Source: Fallopia convolvulus (Eukaryota > Streptophyta > Magnoliopsida > Caryophyllales > Polygonaceae). Taken from it: DNA of 64,000 bases. Below the pieces are notes generated by a model. The model was not told the DNA's origin, did not search any database, and saw nothing but the letters and a program-made list of their open reading frames with translations. The translations under genes were made by a program, and so were the position numbers. The number at the start of each line of letters is the position of its first letter. The first letter of the stretch is position 1. Shown one piece after another: positions 36,075 to 48,417 of this stretch. The stretch spans positions 29,238,679 through 29,302,678 of the forward strand of contig OZ024719.1 of NCBI GenBank assembly GCA_964016875.1. The letters are read 5' to 3'.

Positions 36075-38071
36075 ATGCAATCGTACAACTTACCTGGAAA
36101 GAGCAGGATATTGATGTTGAGATTCTTCATTGCTCTACTCTTGAACTCAACTGGCCATAATATAAACCACTGCTCTTACCTTCCTCCTGTAACCCAAATT
36201 CAGTCTTCACTGAGCACCCTGAATTTAGATGGCAACTTCAATTTTAATGATGTTGACCATGCAGCAAGTGATTTTGGCAACCGATATCGCTTCCTTCCAG
36301 CTGCTGTTGTTTACCCAAAATCCGTATCTGATATATCCAGCCTAATAAGCCACGTTTTCCAGAAGGGTCCAAGCTCAGAGCTTACGATAGCAGCAAGAGG
36401 CCGTGGACATTCCCTCCAAGGCCAATCACAAGCTTATCAGGGCATAGTTGTAAGCATGGAATCCCTTAAAACTCCGAGAATTCATGTCCATACTGGAAAG
36501 CTTCCTTATGTTGAGGCTTCTGGAGGTGAGCTGTGGATAAATATTCTGCATGAAACCCTGAAACATGGCTTCTCCCCCAAATCCTGGACAGACTACCTTC
36601 ACCTGACCATTGGGGGCACATTGTCGTACGCTGGGATGAGTGGACAAGCATTTCGTCATGGGCCGCAAATAAACAATGTCTATCAGCTGGAAGTTGTAAC
36701 AGGTATTAATACTTTCTTACTAAAGCTTCCCATAACAAGCAGCACAAATTTGCATCAAGTATACAATGATTAACCTTAAGCTTCTCTCTAAATTCGATCA
36801 GGAAAGGGAGAGGTGGTTGTTTGTTCAGATGAGCAAAATCATGATCTCTTCCACGGGGTTCTTGGTGGCCTTGGGCAGTTTGGAGTCATCACCAGGGCGA
36901 GAATAGCTATTGAACCAGCACCCAAGATGGCAAGTTGCGCGTGCTTAGTACTTAAGGATTTACAAAATTTCATTGCATCTCAGTTTTTTTTGTTTTTTTT
37001 GTCACTTACAACAGGTGAAATGGATTAGAGTGTTGTACAATGATTTCTACCTGTATACAAGGGATCAAGAGTACTTAATATCACTTGACAACTCATTTGA
37101 GTACATTGAAGGATTCGTCATAATCAATAGAACGGGTCTCGTTAGCAGTTGGAAGTCAACCTTCAGCCCAAAAGACCCAGATCAGGCTAATCAGTTCAAA
37201 TCAGATGGGAAAACACTATATTGTCTGGAAATGGCCAAATACTTTAGCCCAGAAGATGCAGACAATATGAACCAGGCAAGATCTCATTTTCATAATGCCC
37301 AGTGTCGAGTCCATTATAAAAGTAATATCAATTGCAGCTACATTCTAACATATTTTGTCACTGCAGAAAGCTGAAGGTTTATTATCCAGATTGAACTACA
37401 TGAAACACACACTTTTCATGGCAGAAGTTCCTTACATTGAATTCTTAGATAGAGTTCACATATCAGAGCTAAAACTTCGCAAGAAAGGCTTATGGGATGT
37501 CCCGCACCCATGGCTAAGTCTTCTTGTTCCCAAGAGCAGTATTTACAAATTTGCACAAGGGGTCTTTGGCAATATCATTACAGACAGTAGCAATGGTCCC
37601 ATTCTCATATATCCAGTCAATCAGTCCAGGTGCAAACTTATTTTTTGTAGCTTTTATGAATCTTTCCCTGTGTTACAATCGAGCAAGTAAAAACAAACCT
37701 GACTATATAATTGCAGATGGAACCAGAAAACATCCTTGGTGACCCCACAAGAAGATGTCTTCTATCTGATTGGTTTCCTATCCTCCGCTATGCCATCTGC
37801 TAGAGGAAGTGGTGGTTTAGAACAAATTTTAGCGCAAAACCAGAGGATACTAAACTTTTGTACACGGACTAAACTTGGGGTGAAACAATACCTGCCACAT
37901 TATGGGACCCAAGATGAGTGGAGAGCTCATTTTGGTTCTAGATGGCAAGTCTTTGCTAGGAGAAAATCAGACTATGACCCTCTGGCAATCCTTGCTCCAG
38001 GACAAAGGATCTTTCAAAAGGCGAGCAACAATTCAGCACGAAACTACTCTAGTGAACTGCACGATATATAA
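36075..38071 (+). CDS. CKX: Cytokinin oxidase/dehydrogenase (CKX1/CKX6-like), five exons
   Basis: An FAD enzyme that irreversibly removes the isoprenoid side chain of cytokinins. Exons: 36,075-36,702, 36,802-36,929, 37,015-37,275, 37,367-37,629, 37,717-38,071; spliced length 1,635 nt, 544 residues, within the family range. A hydrophobic stretch at residues 13-24 suggests a signal peptide. The FAD domain has GRGHS (His112, the family's covalent FAD site) and SWTDYLHL (Asp173, matching the family's catalytic Asp). The cytokinin-binding domain carries EYLISL, EGFVIINRTG, EVPYIEFLDRVH, GLWDVPHPWL and LPHYGTQDEW, and ends near YDPLAILAPGQRIF. Introns 2 and 3 need GC donors (ATG|GCAAGT, CAG|GCAAGA); introns 1 and 4 are GT-AG. 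A usually conserved Asn in TLSNAG is Tyr185. The ATG was chosen because the signal peptide follows; an in-frame extension to 35,994 has no ATG. Confidence 0.93.
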
Positions 38072-38150
38072 ATTAAACTCAAGTATATGGATGTCACAAG
38101 TTGCCCAAATCTGTATATATATTTCAATTTGTACCACACATTTTTTAATG

Positions 38151-38160
38151 AATAAATAAA
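38151..38160 (+). terminator. Polyadenylation signals of CKX
   Basis: Two overlapping AATAAA hexamers 80-90 bp after the CKX stop, in an AT-rich 3' UTR. Confidence 0.55.
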
Positions 38161-38171
38161 AATATAAAGAT

Positions 38172-38822
38172 GAGGAGCCCATGATGCCCAGACATAGTGG
38201 GAAACCCATATGTTTTACTCCCTAAATAACTCTCAGTAGATAATTTGGGACAAAAAACAAATGTCAGAAACGAACGTTGCAAATACATTTTGTCAACTAG
38301 TTGATTTTACTTTTATCAGTGGATTCTTGCATCAACATTTTCCGTATTTGCTTGTTCAAAAAGTGGAAGTTATTGATCTATTTAGGAAAAAAAAAAAAAA
38401 AACAGAGCATATCTCAAGTTCTCAACAAAAGGAAACCTTCCAAAAAAAAACAGTTTTACATATGTATATCTATGTGGAATTGAAAGTGTGGAATTGGAGA
38501 AAATCTCAAACGAATCGGTCTCATCCTCTTCTTCAGCTGATGAATTGGAATGGCGCAGAATGAAACGCGTTTTGAGAACTACTCAGCAAAATCTCAAACG
38601 AAGAGTGGAATTGAAAAATGTAGAATTATCTATGTGGAATTGAAAATGAGGATTAACTAACTGACAATGGAAATCGGAGAGTGGAGGATTTGATGAATTG
38701 GATTGGGATTAGAGGAGGAGGAGAAGACTAACGAAGTGATTGTGGAATTCTAGATCCGATGTGGGAGGGAGAACGAAGCCCTATGCAGTTCGTGCCATTT
38801 ACAGGCGAGTAAATTGATGCTG
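38172..38822. other. Downstream flank of CKX, no gene recognised
   Basis: It contains A-runs and repeated blocks such as TCTATGTGGAATTGAAA (about 38,470 and 38,627). Element D begins at 38,823, only about 750 bp past the CKX stop. Confidence 0.4.
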
Positions 38823-38998
38823 GTTAACCAAGATATATCCAATTTAGGAGCCAAATTACTAGAAAGGAAAAACTAAGAACCGCGTTTTATAAAACATGGG
38901 TGTGAACCGGACTTGACAACAAAGTGACATAAACTGGGAATAAGGCTAAATAACAGATATTGAATGTTTGTGCTGAATTCAAATTCGCACTATGACAA
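38823..38998 (-). repeat. 3' LTR of element D (176 bp, shortened)
   Basis: Matches the outer parts of the 376-bp right LTR but lacks about 200 bp of its middle. In minus sense it starts TGTCATAG and ends CATCA. Confidence 0.7.
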
Positions 38999-41001
38999 TA
39001 CTCCTCGCTGGAAGAGATCCTTGTCCTCAAGGATCAAGAACCTTTCTTGTATGATGAGCTTCTGAGGAGGATCTTCTATCTTGGATAAAACACCAGAAGT
39101 AGACATTAGACAAACTTCCAAAGTTGTACTGAACATTAAACAGTCTCCACCGAGATCGAAAATATGCACCACGGTGCTTGTCTTCACCTAGCCAATGAAC
39201 ACACACGAACTTTCTGTTAATCTAACAATAAAGAACCTAAAGATGCTCGTTTGATCACCTCTACCTGGTGCATACAATCTGAAGCTTTCCATGTGATTTA
39301 CAAGATGATGCAATAGTTCATGGATGGCAATGATTGACCTTGCACATTGAGCTTCACCAATAAATTTTGAGAGTCCTCCACCGGGATCAAAAGTAAATAT
39401 CAAAGTGAAGCATTTTCTTGAGTCAAATATTTCTGCAACATCTTCTCTCAGCAACTCAATGATTTCATATATTTGAGAATCCTCCCTAAGCCATTGAATG
39501 TTTCCAAGAGCATGTGCTACTGAAGAAGCCATCTTGATACTTAATGTGCAGCAAACGCAATCAAATTGTAGCTTTAGATAGCATGAAGACTGGGCATGGT
39601 ATGAAAAAATGTGGTTGCCTTCAAAGACATCACTGAGGATATCCATTTTCTCACACAAAACTGCCCATTTAGCAATGAATGTTGCACTCTCTAAGCCACC
39701 AACTAAGCTTGCTTTATAAGAACAATCATAACACAAATGAAAGTAATCTTCTACTGATTCTTTGTTGTCTCCTCACACACACGAAATTTCATCAATTGTC
39801 AATTTTGGACAGTAAACACCAAGTCATAATTACCAACGCAACCATCAACATGTTTGTAATGGTAGTTTAAGCATAAATCCAGGATTTCTAATCCAATACA
39901 AAGGTAAACCAGAGCAAAGTAGTTAGACGTGTCTTCCTTGTCATTAATGAGCTGCTCATGATAGAATTCAATCCTCACTACATAAATAATAGCGAGCTTT
40001 GGCATGAGCAAAATTAGAGCAACAAAATAGACACAAACTGAACTGAATACAACTTGCAGCCTAGTATCGGCAATACTTCTTAGGAATACGTAGTGAAGTC
40101 TCTTGATAGTGACTCAAAAAGATACCCATAATAAAATATAGCCAAGCTAGCAACATTTTTTCTCAGTAGCAACTTGAGTAGTAAATTCAGCCTTACTTTT
40201 CCACTCTTCAATGCATTGGTGAGACACTTATCAATAACAATAATTTCAGCCTCACTTTTCCATTCTTCCATGAAGGTAATGCCCGGGTCAAAAACAAGCT
40301 TATGAGAATCAAGATAGGAGCATTTAATAGGTTCTATATTCAGCTCAAAAGCCTTTAAGTTGTCATCCCTAGCATTCATCCTGACAAACGAGTCATATAA
40401 CCCTGAATTGTCGATGGACAGAAGTAGGGCAGTCCCCATATATATATAATGCCGGCTGATTCTATTATAACTCGCAGCTCAATTTCGACAACATTTTGTA
40501 AGATCTTGCTATTATTCTCAAGCCTTGAGAGAGGAGGGTAACAAACTGAAACTTCAACAGAAGCTATGAAGCCTACCTCAATCTTCATTCTCCATAAATC
40601 ACAAAACATAAATCTTAGGAAAAGCTTAGTGAATAAATGTAATAGTTATCCTCCGGGATCAAACATCACAATCTCAGTTCTATACTGTGTAAACCACATG
40701 TTTTTCAATATAAAGCAAGCAAATCTTCCAGCATAGTAATCTGTCACAACTGGTTTGCTTCCTAAAACCAACTTCCAAAATATAGAATCCATCTTAGCTG
40801 GGCCAAGTGTTTAATTGGCTCCAAAATGACGACCGAAATCATGCATTCCAGCTAGCACACAAGTAACAACAGAAATCACACATTCCATTGATATCGGTTT
40901 CAGTTGGAGTGAGTCAATTAGGAGCAAAGATCCTCCTCCAGGATCAAAAGCGTATTCTCTCACATAATCGAGTTTAAGCATCCTTTTCACCCTTTGAACC
41001 T
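38999..41001 (-). pseudogene. Internal coding relic of element D with recurring FDPGG motif
   Basis: Unrecognised reading frames in minus sense (for example 39,188-39,736 and 40,811-41,026), broken by stops and frameshifts. The peptide FDPGG or a variant occurs near 40,935, 40,655, 40,283, 39,380 and 39,145, and once more across the C insertion near 54,220. At the 3' end the reading ILEDKDLF resembles the tail seen before the 3' LTR of many plant gypsy elements. No catalytic motif was seen, so function cannot be assigned. Confidence 0.45.
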
Positions 41002-44000
41002 TGTTGAGAGGGCTTATTGACAACAAATAAATTTATAGTCAAGACCCCGCTGAGTATATGGGAGTCAAGATCGTTCCACGGGAAGCACGGTTGTTTGTCT
41101 ATCAAACTACTCAGAAAAATAAAACAAAGCAAAACAACACAACACACTCACGACCAACCTCGTTAACGACTTTTTCAGGGTCGTTAACAAACGTGGATAA
41201 CACTACGAAAATACACACTAACGACCTAAGAACAGGTTCGGTACCGAGGCAACGAACTCAGTAACAAATATAACCGAAGAAATTCAAATAAGAACAAAAA
41301 TCTAGAACAAGGGTTACCACAACATAGCCATGCATATAAACTCGTAAGAAGATAAAAATCATGCCTTTAAATAGATAAATTCATCAACATTCGTTGATTA
41401 GCAAGCAAATCAATCTACTCTCATAAATTAATTCACTCAATCACTTGTTTTGGATCCAAAGCTCGAAACTTTCGCAATCGAACAATATCAACCTTCAAGT
41501 CTATAACTTTCTCTTTCAATCAAGTTAAAAATCAAATTACCACGATTCTCATTTAGGCATAAACACAACAAGCAATCTAAAAATAGATAGAAGGCATTCA
41601 ACACATCATCTTACTCATAAAACCATGCATAACTATGACGGGTTTAACCCCGACCCTAGATAGGAAAACTACTCACTACTCATAACTATAAAGCAAACAA
41701 CTTCAATAAGAGAAAACATTGAAAACAAAACTACTTCAAATTAATAAAAAAATATCTTCTTACAGACTTCAGAAGAAAACCGAAAACAACAAGAACACCG
41801 AATCGAAAACACTATTAACAACCTTAGCTTCACTCTCCTTCCACCTCGGTTCATTCTATCCTCCGACTCGACTCTCTCTCGGCTCTTCCAATCGGTGTAT
41901 TCCTCGACCCCCCCCCCCCCTTTAGGCTAGAAAAGAAGGGTATTTATACTAATAAAGCTATCTAATAAAAAAGTAGGGATGGGATACTTCGGTTATTGAG
42001 TTTTTTTCAGCCTACCCGCAAGGTAATTTTTTTTTTAGTTCGGTTCGGTTCCTATGAATTTTAGTGAGGAACCGTAATAACCGTACCCGAACTTTATTCG
42101 GTTCCTAACTTCGGTTAATTCGGTTAACCGAACTTAGTACTATGTCACTTACAAATTGAAGATAATCAACTAAATTTATCCTCTCAGCGGCCTTAGCTCG
42201 AATTGTTCAGCAAATCTTTGGAGTTCCCCATTAGCTCGAATTGTTCAGACGGGACTATGAAATGAATGTTGCCTCTCATGTAACAATCAGAGCAGTTGCA
42301 TTGCCATGACACGACACTAGCAGGAGCCTGAACCTGCCATCTTACGCTCTTGCAGACAGTGGCATCCGCCGCTGTGTAATAATAGCTCTGATTCCATCAG
42401 TGTGGTGGATGAAATTGAAACAGACCTGAATAAAAAACAAAGCCATTGGAGAAGTTGATTAGCAAAATGAAGAAGCATCTTGAAAAATCATATTTGCAAT
42501 TTGATACATAGATTTGTGGTTTTCTTATCCCTGTTTTCATTCACAAGACATAAATATGGGTAGAATTATGAGGAAAAGGAGTACATAAAAACACACATAT
42601 ACAACATTTCTTGGAAATTAACTAGTTGGAGATTTTAAAGTCTGCGAGGCTAATAGTTAGAAAATGGAAAAGAGCAGGAAAGGGCAATTCTGCAGAAGAG
42701 ATGTGGACTTTATCATTGAATTTGTAGATTGGAAAAAACAACAAGAAGTAGAGTCTATAGGAAGAATTAAGTGTACATTTTCTTGACGAGCTAGCTAAAT
42801 CTACAACTAATCAGATTCATCATCCAAGTCATTGTGTTTCAATAAATAACACAGAAAACACCAGTTGAGTGCAAAGGTACATGATGAACAGCCCCAATTT
42901 CTCCCTGTAATCTCCAATTTCGATGAATTAAACCTAAAATTAGATGGAAAGCGAGAGCACAATCAATGAATCGGGCTGATAGCTATTGATGTCTTCCAAG
43001 TTCCAAACAAAGAAAAACCACTTGTAGCTAAATTTGATCAAAGAATAAGAAGTCTACGAAGGAGGAAAATCAATTGGATGCGAAATCAACCAAATTAACA
43101 TTCCGAGAAAGCAATTTGATCAAGAGCCACAAGTTCGATCGCTATCCAGATAGAAGAACAACAACAATCAAATAGAAGAAGAAAAAAAGGAGAGAGAGAG
43201 GAAAATCTCACCTGTTTGACAGTTGAACTATGGAGCAGTAGAGAGGAGGAAGCCAAATCCAATCACTAGGGTCTGAATTGTCTGATGAGTAACCTCCTTG
43301 CAATTACTAGGGTCGCTTGAATCGGAACCACACACTTCATTGAGTTCAACATCGCCCTCTGGTTGTGTTGAAGCATCCATTAGCAAATCCCTGAAACGAG
43401 GACACGGACGCGGGCTAGGGAACTCGTAGGCGGTCGGCGACTTCTAGGGCTCGGGAACTCGTAGGCGGCCGGCGACTTCTAGGGCTCGGGAACTCGTAGG
43501 CGGCCGGTGAGGGCTCTGCAAATTGCGACGGCTATGGCTCGGGAACAACGGGAACGATGCGCTATCGAGGGTCTGCAAATGGCGGCCGATGAAACTTGAA
43601 GAATGAATTGAAAAGCCACTCAGGAGAATAAAGTACTAGGGTTGGGATACGGGATTACGGGTATTCTTCCATGTCGGTTTTTTTTTAAAAACCGAGAACC
43701 GAACCCGAAATAATTTAAAGAACCGAACCGAATTTTTTCACTTTATTTTTTTTAACGAACCGATCCGAACCGAACTGCTCGGTTCGGTTCGGTTCTTCGG
43801 TTTTTCGGGTCCAAAGTCCCAGCCCTATAAAAAAGGCTAGAAGATAAAAACTTTCCTAAAAGATAGAAACTAACTCTAAAAAGATAGAAATAAAACCTAG
43901 AAAGATAACAAGACCTAAAATATAAAATATAATAACCCTAAAACTCATTAAAAACCCTACCGACACGGAATAAATTTCCGCACAAGGTCGGTAGACATCA

Positions 44001-44349
44001 CAACGAACTCTCGAAAAACTCTATCTCTAAGCCTCGTTAACGACCCTTCACAGCCTCGTTAACGAGCCTGGATTTGGTTTTCTTCAACACTTCAACTCCA
44101 AAAATCTTGACTTCGACTCCTTTATCTCGTATTCTTCCGTCCTCCACCATAGCACTCCAATCAGCTCCAAAAAGCACTGTTTCCTTGCTAAAAACCTACA
44201 AAAAAGACACAAAACGGAGAAGCTTCCATACTTCTCACAAAATATGCAAAACCATCCAAAAACACACAAAACTCACTATAAAACTACTAAAACTAAACCT
44301 ATCAAGCTAAGAAAACACACTAAAAACTATACCAAAAACACGAACATCA
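41002..44349 (-). repeat. 3' LTR of element C, interrupted by a hAT-like element
   Basis: Removing the 1,854-bp insert and one 8-bp duplication leaves 1,486 bp, close to the 1,476 bp of the 5' LTR. In minus sense it starts TGATGTTCG and ends CCTCTCAACA. TCGTTAACGA words are at about 41,160-41,190 and 44,034-44,064. Confidence 0.92.
41974..43827 (-). mobile_element. hAT-like non-autonomous element, 1,854 bp
   Basis: Exact 8-bp target duplication TAAAAAAG (41,966-41,973 and 43,828-43,835); the intact site is seen in the 5' LTR of C near 53,024. Ends are short inverted repeats (TAGGGATGGGA and reverse complement TAGGGCTGGGA) with subterminal GGTTCGGTT repeats inverted on the two sides. The interior holds a minus-strand exon beginning MDASTQPEGDVE (ATG at 43,381), with stop and donor-like CAG|GTGAGA at about 43,212, and an acceptor TTCAG|GTCTG near 42,425. 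This looks like the first exons of a lost transposase or a captured gene. Confidence 0.88.
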
Positions 44350-46063
44350 ACATACCCCATACTTAAACTTGCTTGTCCTCAAGCAATCACTAAACAATAA
44401 TCAAAACCAAACAATCATACTTATCATTCCATAGCCATCATCTAAAAAGCAACTTCAACACATAGAAGAAAATAGCAAATGACTATTAATGTCATCACAC
44501 ATATATGCACTAAATAGACATAAGAAAATACAATCCAACCTCACAAGGGATAATGTGTTTCACTCAACTCTCAAGTGTTTAGGCTTATAAATTCAATCTC
44601 TCAACTCATCTTATATACAAAAACTCATAGAAATTGGAACTTATATCACCAAACTCTCCACCCAAGATTTGTCAAAATAAGAAAAAATCATCAAGAGAAC
44701 TTAGGCTCAATGAAAAACTTCATAGAAGCTTCCATTCGGCCGGGTTGTAATGGAGTTTGGTAAAAACAATAAGGCGTGGAAATATTTTGGCTATGTGGTG
44801 CTAATAATATCCGGGAATCAAAGACTCCTAAAAACTCACACACAAACAAAACACTCATAAAAACAATAACTTACCAAACTCACTCTCAACATTATGCACA
44901 CTCTCTTTCACTCACCATTCATCCTAGAAAGTCTCACAAAACACATCAAAAAGAATCTATGATTTATCTTTAACCACAAATGCACATCTTACTTCTTTTC
45001 TCTTTCTTAATCAACTTCTTCTTTTTTTTTCTTCTTGCTTACTCACGCAGCCTCATTAACAAACCAACAGGGTCGTTAACGAACTTCATCGTGTATCCTT
45101 CACTTTTTCTCAACAAATTTTCTTTTGTACATCCTTTATTATCAAGAGATCTTTCTTTTACAAAATACAACAAGAGACTTCCAATCTACCCTTCCCAACA
45201 ATCTCTCAATTTCAAAACCGATCATAACATCTCACTCTCAACAAAACATACCTCTCCAATCTAAGTCCTAATCCCCGGATAGGGTCAAGCTTATCCTGGC
45301 TTGGGAATATTTTATGGAGCTAAAAATAAAAAGGCTTAAAGTCTCAAATTAGCTTCAAAAAGAGGGATAATGTAGGGGTGGATAAGGATTAATAGGGCTT
45401 ATGAAAAAGGTCTCTATCATATGATCTTCACAAGTAATGAACTATAAATCTTATCTAGGTCTCAAGTAATAGATAACCATCACAATTCCAAGAGATAATA
45501 TGCATATAGATAGTAAATCACACAAGAAAAGAAGAGGAATTTTTGATGTTCTCCCTATAAGGCCAAAAATAACTCACAAGGTCATTATTTTGTTGGATTG
45601 CATCACTTATGCTAAAAAGTATACATGCTCAATTTCATCAAATGCTATTCCTTCATAAAAACAACTTCAAAACATGAATCAGGCTAAAGTATCAAAGACA
45701 TGCTTGCAAGGAATTACATGATCATGCTAGCAACTATCATAGAACCATAAGAAAGGGATATCTATCAATTCTAAAACTCTTTTTGGAAATTTACAATTTT
45801 TTTTCTTTTTTTCTTTTTTTTTTTCTGATTTTTATGGAACAAAGAACTACTCAAAACAAATAAACACATAAAACAAACAAGACACAAGACTACAAGTTTT
45901 TCTACCCTTTCCCACCCCATACTTAAAATTACTGTGTCCCCACTGTAATAAAAATAAGAAGAAGAAAAGAAAAGAAAAGAAAGAAAAAACAAGAAAAGAA
46001 ACAGAAAAACTTACAAGATCTTAAAACAGAAAACAAGAAAAACTCCTCAAACTGAATCAGTGG
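44350..46063 (-). other. 3' noncoding region of element C
   Basis: In minus sense the sequence TTGCTTGAGGACAAGCAAG and AAGTATGGGGTATG lie directly before the LTR (44,350-44,388). A pyrimidine-rich run on the plus strand at 45,015-45,032 corresponds to the A-rich run of A and B. A second purine tract (45,911-45,928) and palindromic words at 45,050-45,085 keep the same order as in A and B. Confidence 0.8.
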
Positions 46064-47641
46064 TTAGGTGGTGGAAAATAATGCTCGAAGTTCCCCCATG
46101 AAGTCATACATTGTCCTCCAGCGCTCTGCATCATCCGCCTCTCTCTGCTGATGCCTCGTATCCTCGAATGCCATGCGAGCAGAATAGACACTCTCCCATC
46201 TATCCATCCTCCGATGAATATGTGTCTGTTGAAGGTTAAGTTGTTGCATCTGAGCTGAAAGATCTTCGGCCCATGGTGGCGGGATACTTGATCCAGTGTA
46301 CTCGGGCTGAGGAGGTGGTTGATAGTGATTGTGGAAGTGGTCTTGATACAACACTGGGTTGTATGGCATGATACCATAAGAATGAGGGTCGATAGGTGGC
46401 TGCGGGAGGTCGGTAGGTGCTCTCGGCGGGTCGTTACTGACGTTGTGAGCCTCGGTAGGAGCATCGGTAGAAGCCTCGAAGTGGTCGTTAACAACCCAGG
46501 CGGGCTCGTTAACGAAGACATTGGTGCCCAGAATTTCTGTATCGAGGACATCCTCCTCGATGTCGAGCTCCTATGTACCTCCCTCGGTAGCTGCCTCTTC
46601 TGTCTCATCTTAATCATCTTCTTCCATCTCGTCTCCCTCTCTCTCAAACCGTGATTCACACGGTCTAAGTGACAGCTCATCTTGCGGCTTGGGCTCTAAC
46701 GTGAATGCATGCCCCGTTCATGCCTCGTACCAATTCGGTACATAAAGTAGCTCCATCTCAGATAGGGTGGGCGTAATATTTCGGCCTTAAACTTTTGTAA
46801 TGTACCCATCCCGAACCTGTGTAAAGATACCGGAGCTGAACCAGTAGTTCTTGTTAAGCAACTGAGCGTGGGCCGGTGTGTAGAGGGTGAGATCAAATCC
46901 AAGATTGGTTTCCAAGAGACTAACCAGATTCCCGCACCATACTTCCTTTGACTTGATTGACTTCTCAACATAGTATAGTCATTCGTACCCCAAGTTCAAT
47001 GGGGCGGGCTCCTCAAAAAGAATTGTGCGGAGGCATGCAACTTTTGTCCTTGTCGGCCTGTTCAGCTCTCTCTTAGGCCAGAATGTAGTGGCTAGGACTC
47101 GGAGAATGATTCTAAATATGGGGTTGATGATGCTTGCCCCGGATAATGCCGCAGTGGAGGGCTCTACCTCCCCGGTGATATAGCTCCAAGTCCTCGTCAC
47201 CTTGTAATCCTTTATGTCGTAATCTCGAGAAGGATTTGGGAGCTCAAGCATAGCATTGAACTCTGCCAAAGTGAACTCACGGTTCACATTACCGAGCCCG
47301 AACCGAATTCTTCCCTCCGAAGTCTTCGTCGGGAATCTCGTCTCAAGAGTGGCTAAAAACTCGGATGTGGGAGCCAGGAAGTGTGGTACATTCTCCTTCT
47401 TCAACAAGTGAGGCACTCCGAGAATAGAAAAGACCTCCTTGACATCATCATAGATCCGCATTTGCTTGGCACTCGACCTCGAGAACCACCGAGTGTAGTG
47501 ATCCTTCTTTAGAATGGCATTGTAGCGGTCTACTTGTCCTTGAGTGTGCAAGATCACGTTGTCCATGCGAGGTGGAGATAGGGACCTCTGAGTCCTCTTC
47601 TTCTTTTGGGCTCGGGTTGTGGCTCGGCTGGAACTTGCCAT
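46064..47641 (-). pseudogene. Athila ORF-1-like gene of element C
   Basis: One frame of 526 codons from ATG at 47,641 (MASSSRATTRAQKKKRTQRS, basic as in B) to the stop at 46,064. It is interrupted by about five in-frame stops (the first at 46,979-46,981) but no frameshift. Conserved blocks with B: LAPTSEFLATLE, IRFGLGNVNREFTLAEFNAMLELP, NPIFRIILRVLATTFWPKRELNRPT. The C-terminus is acidic, then proline-rich, then a Gln-rich helix (LSAQMQQLNLQQTHIHRRMD), the same plan as in B. The start follows a splice acceptor (TTTTTTGTAG|GTCCACATGG). Stops without indels suggest base-substitution decay. Confidence 0.75.
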
Positions 47642-47647
47642 GTGGAC

Positions 47648-48225
47648 CTACAAAAAATATACGACTTTTCCAAGATAAGATCCACTCAAATCAATATACA
47701 ACAGACCCCATACTTGGTCTCGGAATAGATCTCGGAATATCTCGTTAACTGCCCAATTGGGTCAGTAACGGATTTGGACTGTTTTTTATTTGCTTGATAA
47801 TGCGCAGGGTCGTTAACGAGCCGCCGAGAACCAGTTCGCAGTTTCCGAATGTAAAAGACTCTAAAATTTAGCCATGAATCAAGAATGAATCCCTCATAAT
47901 CCTATGTAAGACACACAATCGGGTATATGCACCCCATACTTACTCAATTACCCATCTCGAACATGCTATAGTTGCCCAAGAAAAAACTCATAGTGAAGAT
48001 CAAAACAATCTAAAACAAGGTAGTTCATGCTATCCTAAATCAAATTTCAATGGAGAATCCAAGCAGGAACAAACCTTAGAAGTCAAGATCAACCACTAAT
48101 AAATTAAGCATTGAAATCGTTGAGCAACAATAACATGCCATTCGATCCTCTATGAACAAGGTATGAAATTTCGACCCTATAAACCATGAATCATGCAATA
48201 AAGAGTTAGGTTTTAGAAATCATAC
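47648..48225 (-). other. Putative 5'-UTR intron of the ORF-1-like gene in C
   Basis: In minus sense the donor CCG|GTATG is at 48,225 and the acceptor TTGTAG ends at 47,648; 578 bp. It matches the arrangement in B. Confidence 0.5.
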
Positions 48226-48410
48226 CGGTAAATTGAGAAATTGAAGAGCAAAGATCAAAATTTTGGGTGGTTAACGAGCTCGAATCTCGTCGGTAAGAAA
48301 AATCAAGGGCGGAGGACTTCGGTGGTGAGGAATTTCGGTAGGGATCTTTGGGGATTTAAGCTTTTTAGATTGAGGATTTGAGAGTGGAGTTTTTGGGAGG
48401 TTTAGAAGGG

Positions 48411-48417
48411 TTATATA
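48411..48417 (-). promoter_or_regulatory. Putative internal TATA box in element C
   Basis: TATATAA in minus sense, about 185 bp upstream of the intron donor. TCGTTAACGA-type words lie 115-160 bp further upstream (about 48,533-48,575). Confidence 0.45.

Noticed and set aside
36930..37028. Reading CKX exon 2 straight through to a stop near 37,026
   Set aside because: It replaces the conserved VKWIRVLY block by unrelated sequence; splicing at GCAAGT restores the family sequence.
38261..38563. 100-codon frame downstream of CKX
   Set aside because: Low-complexity Lys-rich reading over A-runs; no supporting features.
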